Positions 18,642 through 27,993 of a stretch of DNA of 64,000 nt are shown here, one piece after another (position 1 is the first letter of the stretch; each line of letters begins with the position of its first letter). A program made the translations under genes and the position numbers. Source of the stretch: Pirellulaceae bacterium. GTDB lineage: Bacteria > Planctomycetota > Planctomycetia > Pirellulales > Pirellulaceae. The notes below the pieces were generated by a model. The model had not been told where the DNA came from, made no database searches, and saw only the letters and a list, made by a program, of their open reading frames with translations. The stretch lies in assembly GCA_019636375.1 (NCBI GenBank), contig JAHBXS010000001.1:1302001-1366000 (forward strand), written 5' to 3'.

Positions 18642-19079
18642 ATGCTACGGTGTCATTTATTGAGAATTTGGCTAATCGCGCTTACACTGTCGTTGACCCT
18701 GGGTTGTAACAGTGTCCAGCGGCGATTTGTTGTGCGCACCGCTCCGCCTGGGGCGGAAGTCTACATTGACAAGCAATTCGTTGGTCGAAGTCCCGTTTCT
18801 GTCCCCTTTACCTACTATGGGACACGACAAATCCAGCTTGAAAAAGACGGCTACAAAACGGTTCAGATTGAGCAGAATTTCAAGCCGCGTTGGTACGGGC
18901 GGTTCCCGATCAGCCTGATTGCGGAAAACTTCTGGCCCCGCGAAATCCGAGACGAACGGGTGATGGATTTTGAACTTACCCCAAAAGAAATCGTCTCCGA
19001 CCGCCGTCTCGTCGAGCGGGCTGACGAACTTCGTGGAAACGTTCAATCGGGCACGGTGACGCTCCCCGTCCCGCGTTAA
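18642..19079 (+). CDS. PEGA-domain lipoprotein
   Basis: From the ATG at 18642 the protein has 145 residues. A lipoprotein signal peptide (MLRCHLLRIWLIALTLSLTL) ends at the lipobox Cys in LTLGC. It is followed by a PEGA domain: VVRTAPPGAEVYIDKQFVGR, then SPVSVPFTYYGTRQIQLEKD. An upstream TTG at 18606 is in frame, but the signal peptide favours the later start. PEGA domains are small surface beta-folds, often attached to cell-wall or S-layer proteins. This protein should sit lipid-anchored at the membrane; its role is unknown. Confidence 0.8.
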   Translation: MLRCHLLRIWLIALTLSLTLGCNSVQRRFVVRTAPPGAEVYIDKQFVGRSPVSVPFTYYGTRQIQLEKDGYKTVQIEQNFKPRWYGRFPISLIAENFWPREIRDERVMDFELTPKEIVSDRRLVERADELRGNVQSGTVTLPVPR

Positions 19080-19265
19080 CTGCGTGGTTTTGACAACCTC
19101 ATCAGTCAAAGTCGGCTCGAACGGTCTTCGTCGCCCCTTACCCGGATGATACGCCCGATCATCAGCGTCCAGAAATTGCTTTGACCAACATCGCCTGCGT
19201 CGTTTGAGTTAAAATAGTGACACTCGACATGAGTCGTCATTAGTCAAACCACTTGGATCATCACA

Positions 19266-20414
19266 ATGAAGAATTTCCTTTTTCGCGGTCTTGCTTTCGG
19301 GCTATGCGTTGCCCTCTTCCTTTCACTCCCTTTGTCGGCTCAAGAAGCTACGGTCACTCAGACAAAAGCTGATAACCCCTCGAAAACAGAGGGTTATGAA
19401 TTCACGATCGACCGGCAATTGTTTTGTTCGCCAGTTAAATCCCAAGACAACACTGGGACCTGCTGGAGCTATGCGACGGTTTCGTTTTTGGAATCGGAAC
19501 TGGCGCGAACAGGGCAGGGGGAGCACGACCTTTCTGAAATGTTCATCGTTCGCAATGTTTACCTCGACAAGGCCCAAAACTATCTCTTACGACAAGGCAA
19601 AGCCAACTTTAGTCAAGGAGCTTTGACTCATGATTACTTGAGGGCCGCTCAGCGTCATGGCCTGATGCCTGAGTCTGCCTTCAGCGGCTTGATTGACGGA
19701 ACCACACGTCACAATCACTCGGAACTGGAGGCCGTATCCACCGGCCTACTCGAAGTCTTTGTCAAACAAAAATCGCTCAGCAAAAAGTGGCGGCCCCTTA
19801 TGGAAAACGTCCTCGACACCTACCTGGGCAAACCGCCGGCAGAGTTTTCCTACCAAGGCAAAGATCACACCCCACAAACCTTCGCACAAACTTTGAAATA
19901 CAATGCAGATGAGTATTTGAACATCACATCCTTTAACCATCATCCATTTGGGAAAAGCTTTGTTTTGGAAATTCCCGATAACTTTTCAAATGGCTCGTTT
20001 TTGAACGTCCCGCTCGACGAACTCGTGACGACCATCGACAACGCTCTCGATGCGGGCTTCACCGTGGCTTGGGACGGTGACGTCAGCGAACGCGGGTTTC
20101 TTCGCAACGAAGGCATCGCCGTTTTGCCGACCGGCGAAAATAAAGATTTCGCCAAATCACCGGGCCGTGAAGAAATTTACGATCAGAATAAACGGCAGGA
20201 AGCCTTCGAATCGCTCGCAACCTCTGACGATCACCTGATGCATTTGGTGGGCAGAGCCTTTGACCAAAACGGCACGAAATATTACATCATCAAAAATTCT
20301 TGGGGCGAAATCGGTCAACACAAAGGCTACTTATACATGTCTGAAGCCTACCTGCGGGCTAAAACCGTGGCGATCACTATCCACCAAGACGCCCTAAAAT
20401 CGGCAACCGAATAA
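19266..20414 (+). CDS. Secreted C1-type (PepC/bleomycin-hydrolase-like) cysteine peptidase
   Basis: The 382-residue protein has a signal peptide (about 1-25, ending LPLSAQ). The C1 peptidase core shows Gln60 and Cys66 in SQDNTGTCWSYA, a catalytic histidine in DDHLMHLVGRA and the asparagine in IIKNSWGE. These are the PepC/bleomycin hydrolase motifs, although the usual cytoplasmic enzyme has about 440-450 residues and no signal peptide. This version is therefore expected to act outside the cytoplasm, most likely as an aminopeptidase-type enzyme. A strong terminator follows 60 bases after the stop codon, so it is probably the last gene of its transcript. Confidence 0.88.
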   Translation: MKNFLFRGLAFGLCVALFLSLPLSAQEATVTQTKADNPSKTEGYEFTIDRQLFCSPVKSQDNTGTCWSYATVSFLESELARTGQGEHDLSEMFIVRNVYLDKAQNYLLRQGKANFSQGALTHDYLRAAQRHGLMPESAFSGLIDGTTRHNHSELEAVSTGLLEVFVKQKSLSKKWRPLMENVLDTYLGKPPAEFSYQGKDHTPQTFAQTLKYNADEYLNITSFNHHPFGKSFVLEIPDNFSNGSFLNVPLDELVTTIDNALDAGFTVAWDGDVSERGFLRNEGIAVLPTGENKDFAKSPGREEIYDQNKRQEAFESLATSDDHLMHLVGRAFDQNGTKYYIIKNSWGEIGQHKGYLYMSEAYLRAKTVAITIHQDALKSATE

Positions 20415-20473
20415 AACTGAGCGTTAAACTTTGCGGATTGCCGGTTTTGTGCAATCGGCATTCAAAAAATCTC

Positions 20474-20514
20474 GGCCAGAAGCGGGGCGAAACCCTGGTC
20501 TGGCCTTTTTTTTT
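20474..20514 (+). terminator. Rho-independent terminator after the C1 peptidase gene
   Basis: GGCCAGA (20474-20480) pairs with TCTGGCC (20499-20505) and the stem is followed directly by nine T residues (20506-20514). Inner bases GGGG and CCC can extend the stem. Confidence 0.85.
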
Positions 20515-20658
20515 CGATTATCGTTTCCGGCAGCGAACCAGACCGGTAACGGTTTCGTAAGACTGGCTCGCTGCGCTCCATGAGGGAGTTCGTTTCGATT
20601 TACCCGGCCTGTGGCAGGATGTGTGATCGGGGACGCTCATTCGCTTGGAGATATGCTC

Positions 20659-21672
20659 ATGCGACGGACTTTGCCATTTTTCATTTTCACAATGTTGGTG
20701 CTGATTGCCGATTTTCATTCGGCGAACGCTCAAACAACGCAAACCAAATTCGATGTTCCCGCGATGATCGAGGCCCATCTGATCGTCGATGAATATTTAA
20801 TCGACCCAGAAGACCCCTACGAACAGCTCATTGAAGTCGTGGTTCCCGTCAGCTGCTGGGTTGATCAGCGTTACCGCGACAACATTGATGAGTTTCGGTT
20901 CGATATCTATTGGCATCGGGGGCAATATCCAATCGCCGACTACAGTCCTCGCACTCTCTTGCAGTCGCCCCTCAACGGAACCATTGCCGTTGAAAAGCGG
21001 GATGACCAAACCGTACGTGTCGGGGGGGACGCGATTGTACCAACGCCAGTGACCAGTGTCGGGACAAGGCTTGAGAAATCTGCCGTCTCGGGACAAATCA
21101 CGCGGTTTGAAGAAATTCCCAAGCATGATCTATTGGTTGCCTCAGGCTCAGTCAATCGTGGGACTGGTGTATTTTTCCGGTTCCATTCGGCCAAACAATT
21201 CTCTTTGGAAGGTGGGCGAGAATTAAGTCTTGTCTACCGCGTCCCCAAGTCCTGGCGTGGTGGCATTCTGCGTGTCGATTGCTTGGGACTTGGAAAGATC
21301 AAGCGTTTTGGCGGCTACTCGGAAGACCTTCGCTCAAACGTATCATTTATCGTGCCTACATATCTCAAAGGGGACCGACAGGCTCAGCAAGCCTCCATTG
21401 CTTACGTCCAACAAGAGCAAACCTTGCGGCAGAACTGGGCTCAATACGTCGCCGCAATTCCTGCACCGACAATCAAAGAAAGTTTGCAACGAAGTTTTTC
21501 TCGGAAAACAATCGCCGAAGAGGAGTTACCAAAAGATTGGGCCTTGCAAATCATCCATTCTGGTTCAGATTCAGAATTGGACGACTCGACCAACCGCCTG
21601 CCTCGCGATCTACAGGAAACCGTCAAACAATTTGCAATCGCACGCCGTCAAGTGATCGCGATGGGCAACTAA
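20659..21672 (+). CDS. Secreted protein of unknown function
   Basis: The start at 20659 is chosen because GGAG (20647-20650) stands eight bases upstream and the product then begins with a good signal peptide (MRRTLPFFIFTMLVLIADFH, cleaved after about ANAQ). ATG 20653 is also possible. The remaining roughly 310 residues are predicted to be mixed beta and helix. Conserved-looking parts are VVPVSCWVDQRY with one cysteine, and RVPKSWRGGILRVDCLGLGK. I do not recognise a family. It is preceded by a terminator and followed by a stem-loop, so it is probably transcribed alone. Confidence 0.65.
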   Translation: MRRTLPFFIFTMLVLIADFHSANAQTTQTKFDVPAMIEAHLIVDEYLIDPEDPYEQLIEVVVPVSCWVDQRYRDNIDEFRFDIYWHRGQYPIADYSPRTLLQSPLNGTIAVEKRDDQTVRVGGDAIVPTPVTSVGTRLEKSAVSGQITRFEEIPKHDLLVASGSVNRGTGVFFRFHSAKQFSLEGGRELSLVYRVPKSWRGGILRVDCLGLGKIKRFGGYSEDLRSNVSFIVPTYLKGDRQAQQASIAYVQQEQTLRQNWAQYVAAIPAPTIKESLQRSFSRKTIAEEELPKDWALQIIHSGSDSELDDSTNRLPRDLQETVKQFAIARRQVIAMGN

Positions 21673-21692
21673 CGCTTTCCAAAACACCGTTT

Positions 21693-21722
21693 GCCCTGCT
21701 CGCCTGAAAACAGCGGCAGGGC
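21693..21722. terminator. Stem-loop between convergent genes
   Basis: GCCCTGC (21693-21699) pairs with GCAGGGC (21716-21722) around a 16-base loop. There is no T-run, but the position between the convergent gene ends at 21672 and 21778 suggests a bidirectional terminator. Confidence 0.45.
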
Positions 21723-21777
21723 AGGGGTATAGAAAGGTAAAATTATTGGCGAGTTTCGTTGTGGAAAAATTTTCAAG

Positions 21778-22842
21778 CTACGCCGTCAAGTGTTCACACA
21801 CCAGATCGCCGATTTCTTGGGTTGAGTAACCCATTTTTCCGGCAGCTTGGCTCTTCATCTTTGTTCCGGTGACACTCTCGATTGCGGTTAAGACACGGTC
21901 TCCGGCCGCCGGTTGCCCAGAATGTTGCAGCAACATCGCCATCGCACCAATCGCCGCGATGGGATTGATCACGTTTTTGCCGGTATACTTAGGCGCGCTT
22001 CCTCCCATCGGCTCGTACATACTGACTCCGCCTGGGTCTGGGTTGATATTTCCACCGGCCGCTACACCCATTCCGCCTTGGATCATCGCCCCCAAGTCCG
22101 TAATGATGTCGCCGAACATGTTGGTGGTCACGATAACATCGTAATATTCGGGGTTTTTCACCATCCACATACAGCAGGCGTCCACGTTGTTGTAGTCGGC
22201 CTCGACATCGGGATATTCTTTGGCGACTTCGTCAAAAGTTCGCATCCACAAATCGTGGCCGAAGGTCAACACGTTAGTCTTGGCAACCAGCGTCAACCGT
22301 CTTCCCTTGGGGTTGTTTCGTTTGCGCGTAAATTCGAAAGCCCAACGGATGCAGCGTTCGCATCCCTTGCGGGAATAAATCGCGGTTTGCGTGGCGACTT
22401 CGTCGGGAGTCCCTTTTTTCAAAAAGCCCCCGATGCCTGCATAAAGGTCTTCCGTGTTTTCTCGCACGACCACGAAATCGATGTCCGCGGGAGTCTTGTT
22501 CGCCAATGGGGTCTCTACGCCAGGATACAGTTTAACTGGACGCAAGTTGATGTACTGATCCAGTTTGAAACGAGCCTCGAGTAGCAAGCCCTTTTCAATC
22601 AAGCCGGGTTTGACATCGGGATGCCCGACGGCTCCGAGAAAGATGGCGTCATGTTGGCGGAGTAAATCAAAGCCACCCCCTGGGATGATCTCGCCGGTTC
22701 GCATGTAGCGCTCGCTGCCCCAGTCCAAGGGATTGAGGGTGTAATTGAATTTGTCAATTTTCGAAACGGCCTCGAGGACTTTCAAAGCCTCTTGAGTTAC
22801 TTCTGGGCCAGTACCATCTCCACCTATCACAGCGATCTTCAT
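21778..22842 (-). CDS. leuB: 3-isopropylmalate dehydrogenase-type beta-decarboxylating dehydrogenase
   Basis: The 354-residue protein has the family opening IAVIGGDGTGPEVTQEAL, the substrate loop LLLEARFKLDQYINLRPV with its arginines, FVVVRENTEDLYAG, the catalytic lysine region LVAKTNVL, metal-binding aspartates in TTNMFGDIITDLGA, and the NAD-binding GSAPKYTGKNVINPIA. These fit LeuB, which oxidises and decarboxylates 3-isopropylmalate in leucine synthesis. Related enzymes acting on tartrate or homoisocitrate share the same motifs, and the VRENTEDLYAG loop also occurs in those, so the exact substrate is not certain. No other leucine gene is near. A palindromic repeat sits 70 bases upstream of the start. 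Confidence 0.8.
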   Translation of the reverse strand: MKIAVIGGDGTGPEVTQEALKVLEAVSKIDKFNYTLNPLDWGSERYMRTGEIIPGGGFDLLRQHDAIFLGAVGHPDVKPGLIEKGLLLEARFKLDQYINLRPVKLYPGVETPLANKTPADIDFVVVRENTEDLYAGIGGFLKKGTPDEVATQTAIYSRKGCERCIRWAFEFTRKRNNPKGRRLTLVAKTNVLTFGHDLWMRTFDEVAKEYPDVEADYNNVDACCMWMVKNPEYYDVIVTTNMFGDIITDLGAMIQGGMGVAAGGNINPDPGGVSMYEPMGGSAPKYTGKNVINPIAAIGAMAMLLQHSGQPAAGDRVLTAIESVTGTKMKSQAAGKMGYSTQEIGDLVCEHLTA

Positions 22843-22911
22843 AAACGCAACAACTCCCCATTAAGTTTTTCTTCGCACGGCGAACGTGTACTCCGTCGCC
22901 GTATTGACGGA

Positions 22912-23043
22912 CGAGTGCTTTGCCAACGCTTAATTTTGGGGTAGCGAAACTCGTCAAGAGTTTCGAATACCTCATAAATTGTCGAAAATCTTGACGACTT
23001 CCGCTACGGTGTTCCCGCATTTTAAGCTTTGACTAAGCACTCG
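22912..23043. repeat. Palindromic intergenic repeat, copy 3
   Basis: The outer arms are CGAGTGCTTTGCCAACGC (from 22912) and the inverse ending GACTAAGCACTCG (23043). The inner arms are GTAGCGAAACTCGTCAAGAG and CTTGACGACTTCCGCTAC. The stretch rich in TTTTAAGC next to the right arm is shared with the copy at 52770. It lies between the zinc-ribbon gene and leuB, upstream of leuB. Confidence 0.8.
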
Positions 23044-23080
23044 TTAGGACTGCTAGTTTACCAAGTCGCTATGGGGCTGC

Positions 23081-23389
23081 CTAGTTGTTGCTGAAGCCCA
23101 GGTGGGTTTGAGGCTCAATGGCCAACGGGTTTTGCAAGTATGCTTCGTAACACTTCGAGCACAAATCAAATTCGCGCCTGGTCAAAATCTCTGGGGAAAT
23201 TTCTTCGTCGTCCCCGTCTCGTTCCAATTGATCAATGATGTCCTCAATCGCCTTGAGATTAACCAGTTCGCCTTCTTGATCAAATCCATCGACCTGGCTC
23301 GTCGCCTGCACTTCAATTCGCACGACATAACGGGTCTCGTGTTCGGTCTCAATGACTTTTCGGCAGCGATCGCAAGTATAGTGAATCAT
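23081..23389 (-). CDS. Small zinc-ribbon-like protein
   Basis: The 102-residue protein has one CxxC knuckle at its start (YTCDRCRKVIE) and a second near the end (FDLCSKCYEAYLQNP), a spacing that fits a zinc ribbon interrupted by a long acidic middle segment. I know of no function for this protein type. It lies in a leftward run of small genes with the ferredoxin upstream, but a terminator separates the two, so it probably has its own promoter in the gap 23390-23622. Confidence 0.6.
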   Translation of the reverse strand: MIHYTCDRCRKVIETEHETRYVVRIEVQATSQVDGFDQEGELVNLKAIEDIIDQLERDGDDEEISPEILTRREFDLCSKCYEAYLQNPLAIEPQTHLGFSNN

Positions 23390-23622
23390 GTGACATCCGT
23401 TTCTGTTAGTTCTGAAAGTAAAAGACTCGTCGTCGTCAGGTCGCCCTGCAACCTACAGTATTTACCGCTCAAGTTTAAGTGAGACAGGGGAGGAAGTCAG
23501 CGGTGAGACCGTGCCCCATAGCAACTACGTTCAACGAGTACCCAGTCATGTTAATCTGATTTCAGAACGTTTGGCAAATATTTTTGAAGTGGAGTCAAAA
23601 AAAATTTGCTGTCAACTCGCGC

Positions 23623-23671
23623 AAAAAAACCCAGCGATAACTTGAGCTTATAGCTCGAAAGTGTCGCTGGG
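23623..23671 (-). terminator. Rho-independent terminator after the ferredoxin gene
   Basis: Read on the minus strand, CCCAGCGACACTTTCGAGC pairs with a near-complement ending ATCGCTGGG, followed by seven T residues (23629-23623). It lies 58 bases after the ferredoxin stop codon. The 339-base gap 23390-23728 holds this terminator and nothing else that I can identify. Confidence 0.85.
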
Positions 23672-23728
23672 AGGATTTTTGTAAAACTGGGATTTTGCGC
23701 CAGAGTGGAATTGGCGAATCTTGAGAGC

Positions 23729-24007
23729 TTATTTATCTGCCAAAGGTTTTTTTCGCTCGGTGATGTTCGGGCTGGTGGCTGACATCTGAGCATTGATTTC
23801 GACGTATCCCTTCATGTCTTCAGGCACGTCATCTTCGTGGAAAATCGCTTCCACAGGGCATTCTGGAACACAGGCTTCGCAATCGATGCACTCGTCGGGA
23901 TTGATGTAGAGCATCGTTTCCCCTTCGTAGAAACATTCAACTGGGCACACCACGACGCAGTCCGTGTATCGGCACCCATCGCAAGCCTTGGTCACCACGT
24001 GAGTCAT
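23729..24007 (-). CDS. fdxA: 7Fe-type ferredoxin (3Fe-4S plus 4Fe-4S)
   Basis: The 92-residue protein shows Cys9, Cys12, Cys17 and Cys21 in [19 protein letters not shown], and Cys40, Cys43, Cys46 and Cys50 in [12 protein letters not shown]. This arrangement, with YTDC and FYEG, is that of FdxA-type ferredoxins binding one 3Fe-4S and one 4Fe-4S cluster. They carry low-potential electrons in the cytoplasm; the partner here is unknown. A strong Shine-Dalgarno sequence (AGGGAGA on the minus strand) precedes the ATG, and a good terminator follows the gene, suggesting a single-gene, well-expressed transcript. Confidence 0.9.
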   Translation of the reverse strand: MTHVVTKACDGCRYTDCVVVCPVECFYEGETMLYINPDECIDCEACVPECPVEAIFHEDDVPEDMKGYVEINAQMSATSPNITERKKPLADK

Positions 24008-24198
24008 CTGTTTTTCTCCCTAAAATCTTCTAAATGCACCGAAACTAAAAGGTGCGTCGTGCCTTCGGTCCTGAAAAAGGGGTACTCCCTACATTCTTTC
24101 AAACAACAACTGCGCCTAACCCTTCCGTTCGGCTTAAAAACTGGCGTTGTTGAGTGAGTATAACCGTCTCAAGACGAAAATTCAAATATTTTTCACCG

Positions 24199-25185
24199 CT
24201 AACGCCGAATTGAGGAACCGCCCCAGTCGCGGCTAGTTCGTTCTGCGGTTTCGGTTTGAAACTCCATTTTGCCTTGGACTGACAGATCAATCATGGGAAC
24301 ATCGTCCGGATTGGGCATTTTCCATAGATTTTCGCGATCTCCGTGGAAAGAGTTCACGGCAAACTCACCAAAATCGACGACCATCTTCGTTTCTCGACCA
24401 CTGGCGTCAAAAACATGAATTTTCACGCGTTGTGGTAGGCTGACTTGGGTTTCGGGATAGTAGCGATAGTTCTGCGAATCCACATAGGCCACACGCCGGC
24501 CTTGGCCATCATAAAACGCTTGCTGCACAATCAAACCACGTCGAGGATCAACAGTCGAGACCCTAACCGTTCCCCGTGGTCCGTCCGCCTCTCGAATCAC
24601 CACGTCGATCATCCCATCTTTCCTCGAGCGAATCTCAGGTGCGGGATCGACAAATTCAAACAATCCCAATCCATCAAGCAACCACTTCGGCTGCAAGGGT
24701 AATTGCTCTTGGATGGCGCTATTTCGAAACTCGTGATGGTAAGCGTAGAACAATGCCGACGGATCACCTGGAGTGGCAACTTTTTTCCAAACCCAAAACA
24801 GATCGCGGTTGTAACCCAAATCAAATCCCAATTCGGACATCCCCATCAACCCTGCCTTCAGTCGCAAGTTGTCTGGGCGTTCCACCAACAAGTCGCCGCG
24901 CAATCCCGGCATTCCATCAACGGCGATCCGTGCATCAGTTTTCAAAAACTCAACTCGTCGCGATTGTTCATTGACCTTTTGCAAGACCAACCGCAAGTCG
25001 CTGGGATCGGCCATCACCACTGGAGCTTCGCGGCGATCCGTTTTAAAGCGAGGCAAGGACTGACAACCACTTTGTACGATTCCCGCAAGGCACATAAAAA
25101 CGACGCAAAAAAGCACATAAATTTGCGACATGCCAAGCTTTTTCCCTGCTGACCATTGACGAACAGACCGGTTACTCTTGAACAT
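24199..25185 (-). CDS. Lipoprotein of unknown function, possibly LolA/LolB-like
   Basis: The start at 25185 is preferred: an AGGGG sequence precedes it, and a TTG at 25212 is the only earlier option. The protein has 328 residues with a basic N-terminus, a hydrophobic stretch (IYVLFCVVFMCLAGIVQ) and a lipobox Cys in QSGC. The mature part begins with a segment like SRRVEFLKTDARIAVDG and later shows RRVAYVDSQNYRYYP and LPQRVKIHVFD, a mostly beta pattern that recalls the LolA/LolB lipoprotein-carrier fold. That likeness is inference. The gene overlaps the upstream gene by 14 bases, so the two are probably translationally coupled. Confidence 0.65.
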   Translation of the reverse strand: MFKSNRSVRQWSAGKKLGMSQIYVLFCVVFMCLAGIVQSGCQSLPRFKTDRREAPVVMADPSDLRLVLQKVNEQSRRVEFLKTDARIAVDGMPGLRGDLLVERPDNLRLKAGLMGMSELGFDLGYNRDLFWVWKKVATPGDPSALFYAYHHEFRNSAIQEQLPLQPKWLLDGLGLFEFVDPAPEIRSRKDGMIDVVIREADGPRGTVRVSTVDPRRGLIVQQAFYDGQGRRVAYVDSQNYRYYPETQVSLPQRVKIHVFDASGRETKMVVDFGEFAVNSFHGDRENLWKMPNPDDVPMIDLSVQGKMEFQTETAERTSRDWGGSSIRR

Positions 25186-25699
25186 CAGCGACCCCTTCGT
25201 CTTCATCAGCAACTTGCTGGTCAGTAAATAACTTGTCGGCCAAGTTTTGCTGGATCGCCTGCATTTGCTCCTCAGTCAATTCAAACTGCTCGACTTCGTA
25301 GGTCTGCTTCGCCTTCGCGTCGTGAACCACTAACCAACGTTTGCCATCGCGTTCAAGCGATTCCTGCCAAGACAGAATTCTTTTGCGAACAAGCAATAGT
25401 GCCATCACATAGGCCAACCCTGTTTGTTGCGATTGCTCGTAGGCATGTTCGAAAAAGGCCATCAACACGCCTCGCGGAGCCCAATAAATTCGCCCCTTGT
25501 CAAGCGTCGGAATTCGCGAACGCCACCAACCGATACAATCCTCGGGCGGTCCCTGCCAGACTTCCGCCGCATAGTCTTTGCGAACTAATTCTCCATCACC
25601 CCCTTCGATCAGCGCCGAGTAGAAAACATCGCCAGGTCCGATTTCATTTTCGGTTTGCGAGCAACGGCGAGTCGGGCGTTTGAAATCAAATTCGATCAT
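25172..25699 (-). CDS. Conserved cytoplasmic protein of unknown function
   Basis: The start at 25699 (MIEFDFKRPTRRCSQTENEI) gives 175 residues; an upstream in-frame extension reaches 25777 but is rich in Arg/Ser and looks non-native. Visible features are GDVFYSALIEG, WWRSRIPTLDKGRIYWAP, a long helix with AYVMALLLVRKRIL, and a Gln/Glu-rich tail. Planctomycete genomes commonly have a similar protein, and I know of no function for it. Its last codons overlap the lipoprotein gene, which suggests that they act together. Confidence 0.6.
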   Translation of the reverse strand: MIEFDFKRPTRRCSQTENEIGPGDVFYSALIEGGDGELVRKDYAAEVWQGPPEDCIGWWRSRIPTLDKGRIYWAPRGVLMAFFEHAYEQSQQTGLAYVMALLLVRKRILSWQESLERDGKRWLVVHDAKAKQTYEVEQFELTEEQMQAIQQNLADKLFTDQQVADEDEGVADVQE

Positions 25700-25978
25700 G
25701 CTCGGTCGGCTTGCTGGCAAAACCCTAAAAATTGAGATTGGCGAAAAACGCCGAAGAGTCAACGAAAAACCCCGCAAAGGATGCGGATACTAGGAAAATC
25801 GCGTCAACCGGACAAGGGAAATCGACAACCCGAACAAATGCCAGCTATCGGGGTTACAGCTTACCGAATCGTTGCGATTTTACGGGCAACTGGAATTTTT
25901 TGGGCCAAAATTGAGGCGAAACCCCGATATTTCACGGGATCGTGGTAAAATTCTCGAACGGCTCCGTCCCTATATTAA

Positions 25979-27916
25979 GTGAATTCCCGATTCGCACCGG
26001 AAAAGTTACCTACAGCCACCTCCCATAAACTTTTTATGATCGCTAGCGATGCAACTTGGTTGGCCGCGACCCACCGCTATGCGGAGGAATTTTGCTCTTT
26101 GCCCGATCAAGCCCTGCGGCAACGCTGTCTCGATTTAGGTGGCGAACTACGGGAGCACCAAAATTTTCGGCTGACGGTCCCCAAAATTGCTGCCTTGGTC
26201 CAAGCCGCTGCGTCGCGAACGATGGGAATTTCTCATTATGATGTCCAGCTCATCGGCGGCAAACACCTTGTGTCGGGGAGCGTCGTCGAAATGCGAACGG
26301 GCGAGGGAAAGACATTAACCGCCGTCATCCCTCTCGTCGTTCACGCTTTGTTCCGCCGTGGCTCGCTTCTTGCGACGGCCAACGACTATCTCGCACGACG
26401 CGACGCGGAATGGAACACCCCGATTTATGAGATACTTGGCCTGTCGGTCGGAACCATTCAAACGGAAATGGATCGCAAGTCTCGCCGCGAGGCTTACGCT
26501 CGCGATGTGACCTATGGAACCATGAAGGAATTCGGGTTCGATTTCCTTCGCGATTACCTCTTCAAAAAAGAAGCCAAATCCACCAACGCGAACGGACTGG
26601 CCAGGGCACTTGAATCCGGCCCTGCAGACACCGTACCAGTGCAACGTGAGCCCTATTTTTTACTCGTCGACGAAGCCGACAATATTTTGATCGACGACGC
26701 ACGGACTCCATTGATCCTCAGCGGTGCGCAAGACGCCGAAGCCCAAGCCCGCCAATCAAACATCTTCAAGTGGTGCTCTCAAGCCGCCCCGCAATTCGTT
26801 GAAGACCAAGACTATCATTACGACAAAGAAAAACGGAAGGTCGAACTCACTCTCGAAGGGACCAAAGTCGTACGCTCCATCCCCAAACCAAATGAACTCA
26901 AAGGTGCTGGCCTTTTGGAACTCTACGAGTCTATCGAACGAGCGATTCAAGTTGCCCGCGACTATCTCCTCAACCGCGATTACGTTGTCCAAAATAATGA
27001 AATTTTGATCGTCGATGAATCGACCGGACGAATCTCCCATGGTCGTCGCTGGAGTCGCGGAATCCATCAAGCGATCGAGGCCAAGGAAGGGCTCGAACCA
27101 TCGGCAGAGGCCAAGACCCAAGCCAAAATCACCGTCCAAGCCTTCGTCAATCGCTTCCCCGTCCTCGCCGGAATGACGGGGACAGCTGCAAGTTCCGCAG
27201 CGGAATTCCGCAAAGTGTACAACATGCGTGTACACATTTTGCCGACGAATCGGCCCATGCAGCAAACCACTTTGCCCACAGTGGTCTGCAAGACTGAAAT
27301 GGATAAATGGGAGGCAATCGTTCAGGAAATTCGCGAAATCACTCGAATCGGACGCCCGATTTTAGTGGGTACCCGTTCCATCGCCAAATCAGAAATTCTT
27401 TCGAGCCTTCTGCAACGAGAAGAGATTGTCCACCGCGTCCTCAATGCGAATCATATTGAATTGGAAGCGGAGATCGTTTCGTCTGCAGGTTTAAAAGGTC
27501 GCGTGACCGTCGCCACCAACATGGCCGGACGAGGCACCGACATCCAAATCAACGATGAGGTACGCAACTTGGGCGGACTGCATGTAATCGGCACGGAACT
27601 GCACGAGTCGGTTCGTATCGATCGACAGTTATTCGGACGCTGTGCTCGCCAAGGAGACCCGGGATCGATTCGGCAATATATCGCTCACACGGACAATTTG
27701 CTCGAAGCAGCCTTCGGGGTGGCCAAAGCCAATCGCTATCGCTCCGCATACGGCCATCGTCCCGATGCGTGGTGGATCAAGTTGTTTAAGTCGGCCCAAA
27801 CCAAACTCGAACGTCGTCACTTCCGCGCTCGAAAAATCTTGATGTACAACGAAAAAGAAATCACCAAAAATCAACGCGAGATGGGTTTCGATCCGGTCCT
27901 AGATCATATCGAATAA
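25979..27916 (+). CDS. Shortened SecA-like ATPase
   Basis: The protein has up to 645 residues (GTG at 25979; an ATG at 26036 is the other start). The SecA motor is complete: Walker A in MRTGEGKTLTA (about 105-115), NDYLARRDAEW, YGTMKEFGFDFLRDYL, LVDEADNILIDDARTPLILSG for Walker B and the DEAD-like region, AGMTGTAASSAAEF, and the second motor domain with VTVATNMAGRGTDIQ and the arginine finger region FGRCARQGDPGS. After that only about 90 residues remain. The normal helical wing and scaffold parts are reduced and the C-terminal zinc tail is missing. Housekeeping SecA has 800-1000 residues, so this is an accessory type. It leads the three-gene group 25979-32274, which suggests a dedicated export role. 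Confidence 0.8.
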   Translation: MNSRFAPEKLPTATSHKLFMIASDATWLAATHRYAEEFCSLPDQALRQRCLDLGGELREHQNFRLTVPKIAALVQAAASRTMGISHYDVQLIGGKHLVSGSVVEMRTGEGKTLTAVIPLVVHALFRRGSLLATANDYLARRDAEWNTPIYEILGLSVGTIQTEMDRKSRREAYARDVTYGTMKEFGFDFLRDYLFKKEAKSTNANGLARALESGPADTVPVQREPYFLLVDEADNILIDDARTPLILSGAQDAEAQARQSNIFKWCSQAAPQFVEDQDYHYDKEKRKVELTLEGTKVVRSIPKPNELKGAGLLELYESIERAIQVARDYLLNRDYVVQNNEILIVDESTGRISHGRRWSRGIHQAIEAKEGLEPSAEAKTQAKITVQAFVNRFPVLAGMTGTAASSAAEFRKVYNMRVHILPTNRPMQQTTLPTVVCKTEMDKWEAIVQEIREITRIGRPILVGTRSIAKSEILSSLLQREEIVHRVLNANHIELEAEIVSSAGLKGRVTVATNMAGRGTDIQINDEVRNLGGLHVIGTELHESVRIDRQLFGRCARQGDPGSIRQYIAHTDNLLEAAFGVAKANRYRSAYGHRPDAWWIKLFKSAQTKLERRHFRARKILMYNEKEITKNQREMGFDPVLDHIE

Positions 27917-27993
27917 CAGAGCGTCGAACTCCGTCAATAAAAAACAAACACATTCACCATACACCATTAATTAACGAAACACCGAGAGCCAAC

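Noticed and set aside
25979..27916. Housekeeping SecA
   Set aside because: The protein is about 200-300 residues too short, lacks the C-terminal zinc tail and is linked to HlyD genes; an accessory SecA-like role fits better.
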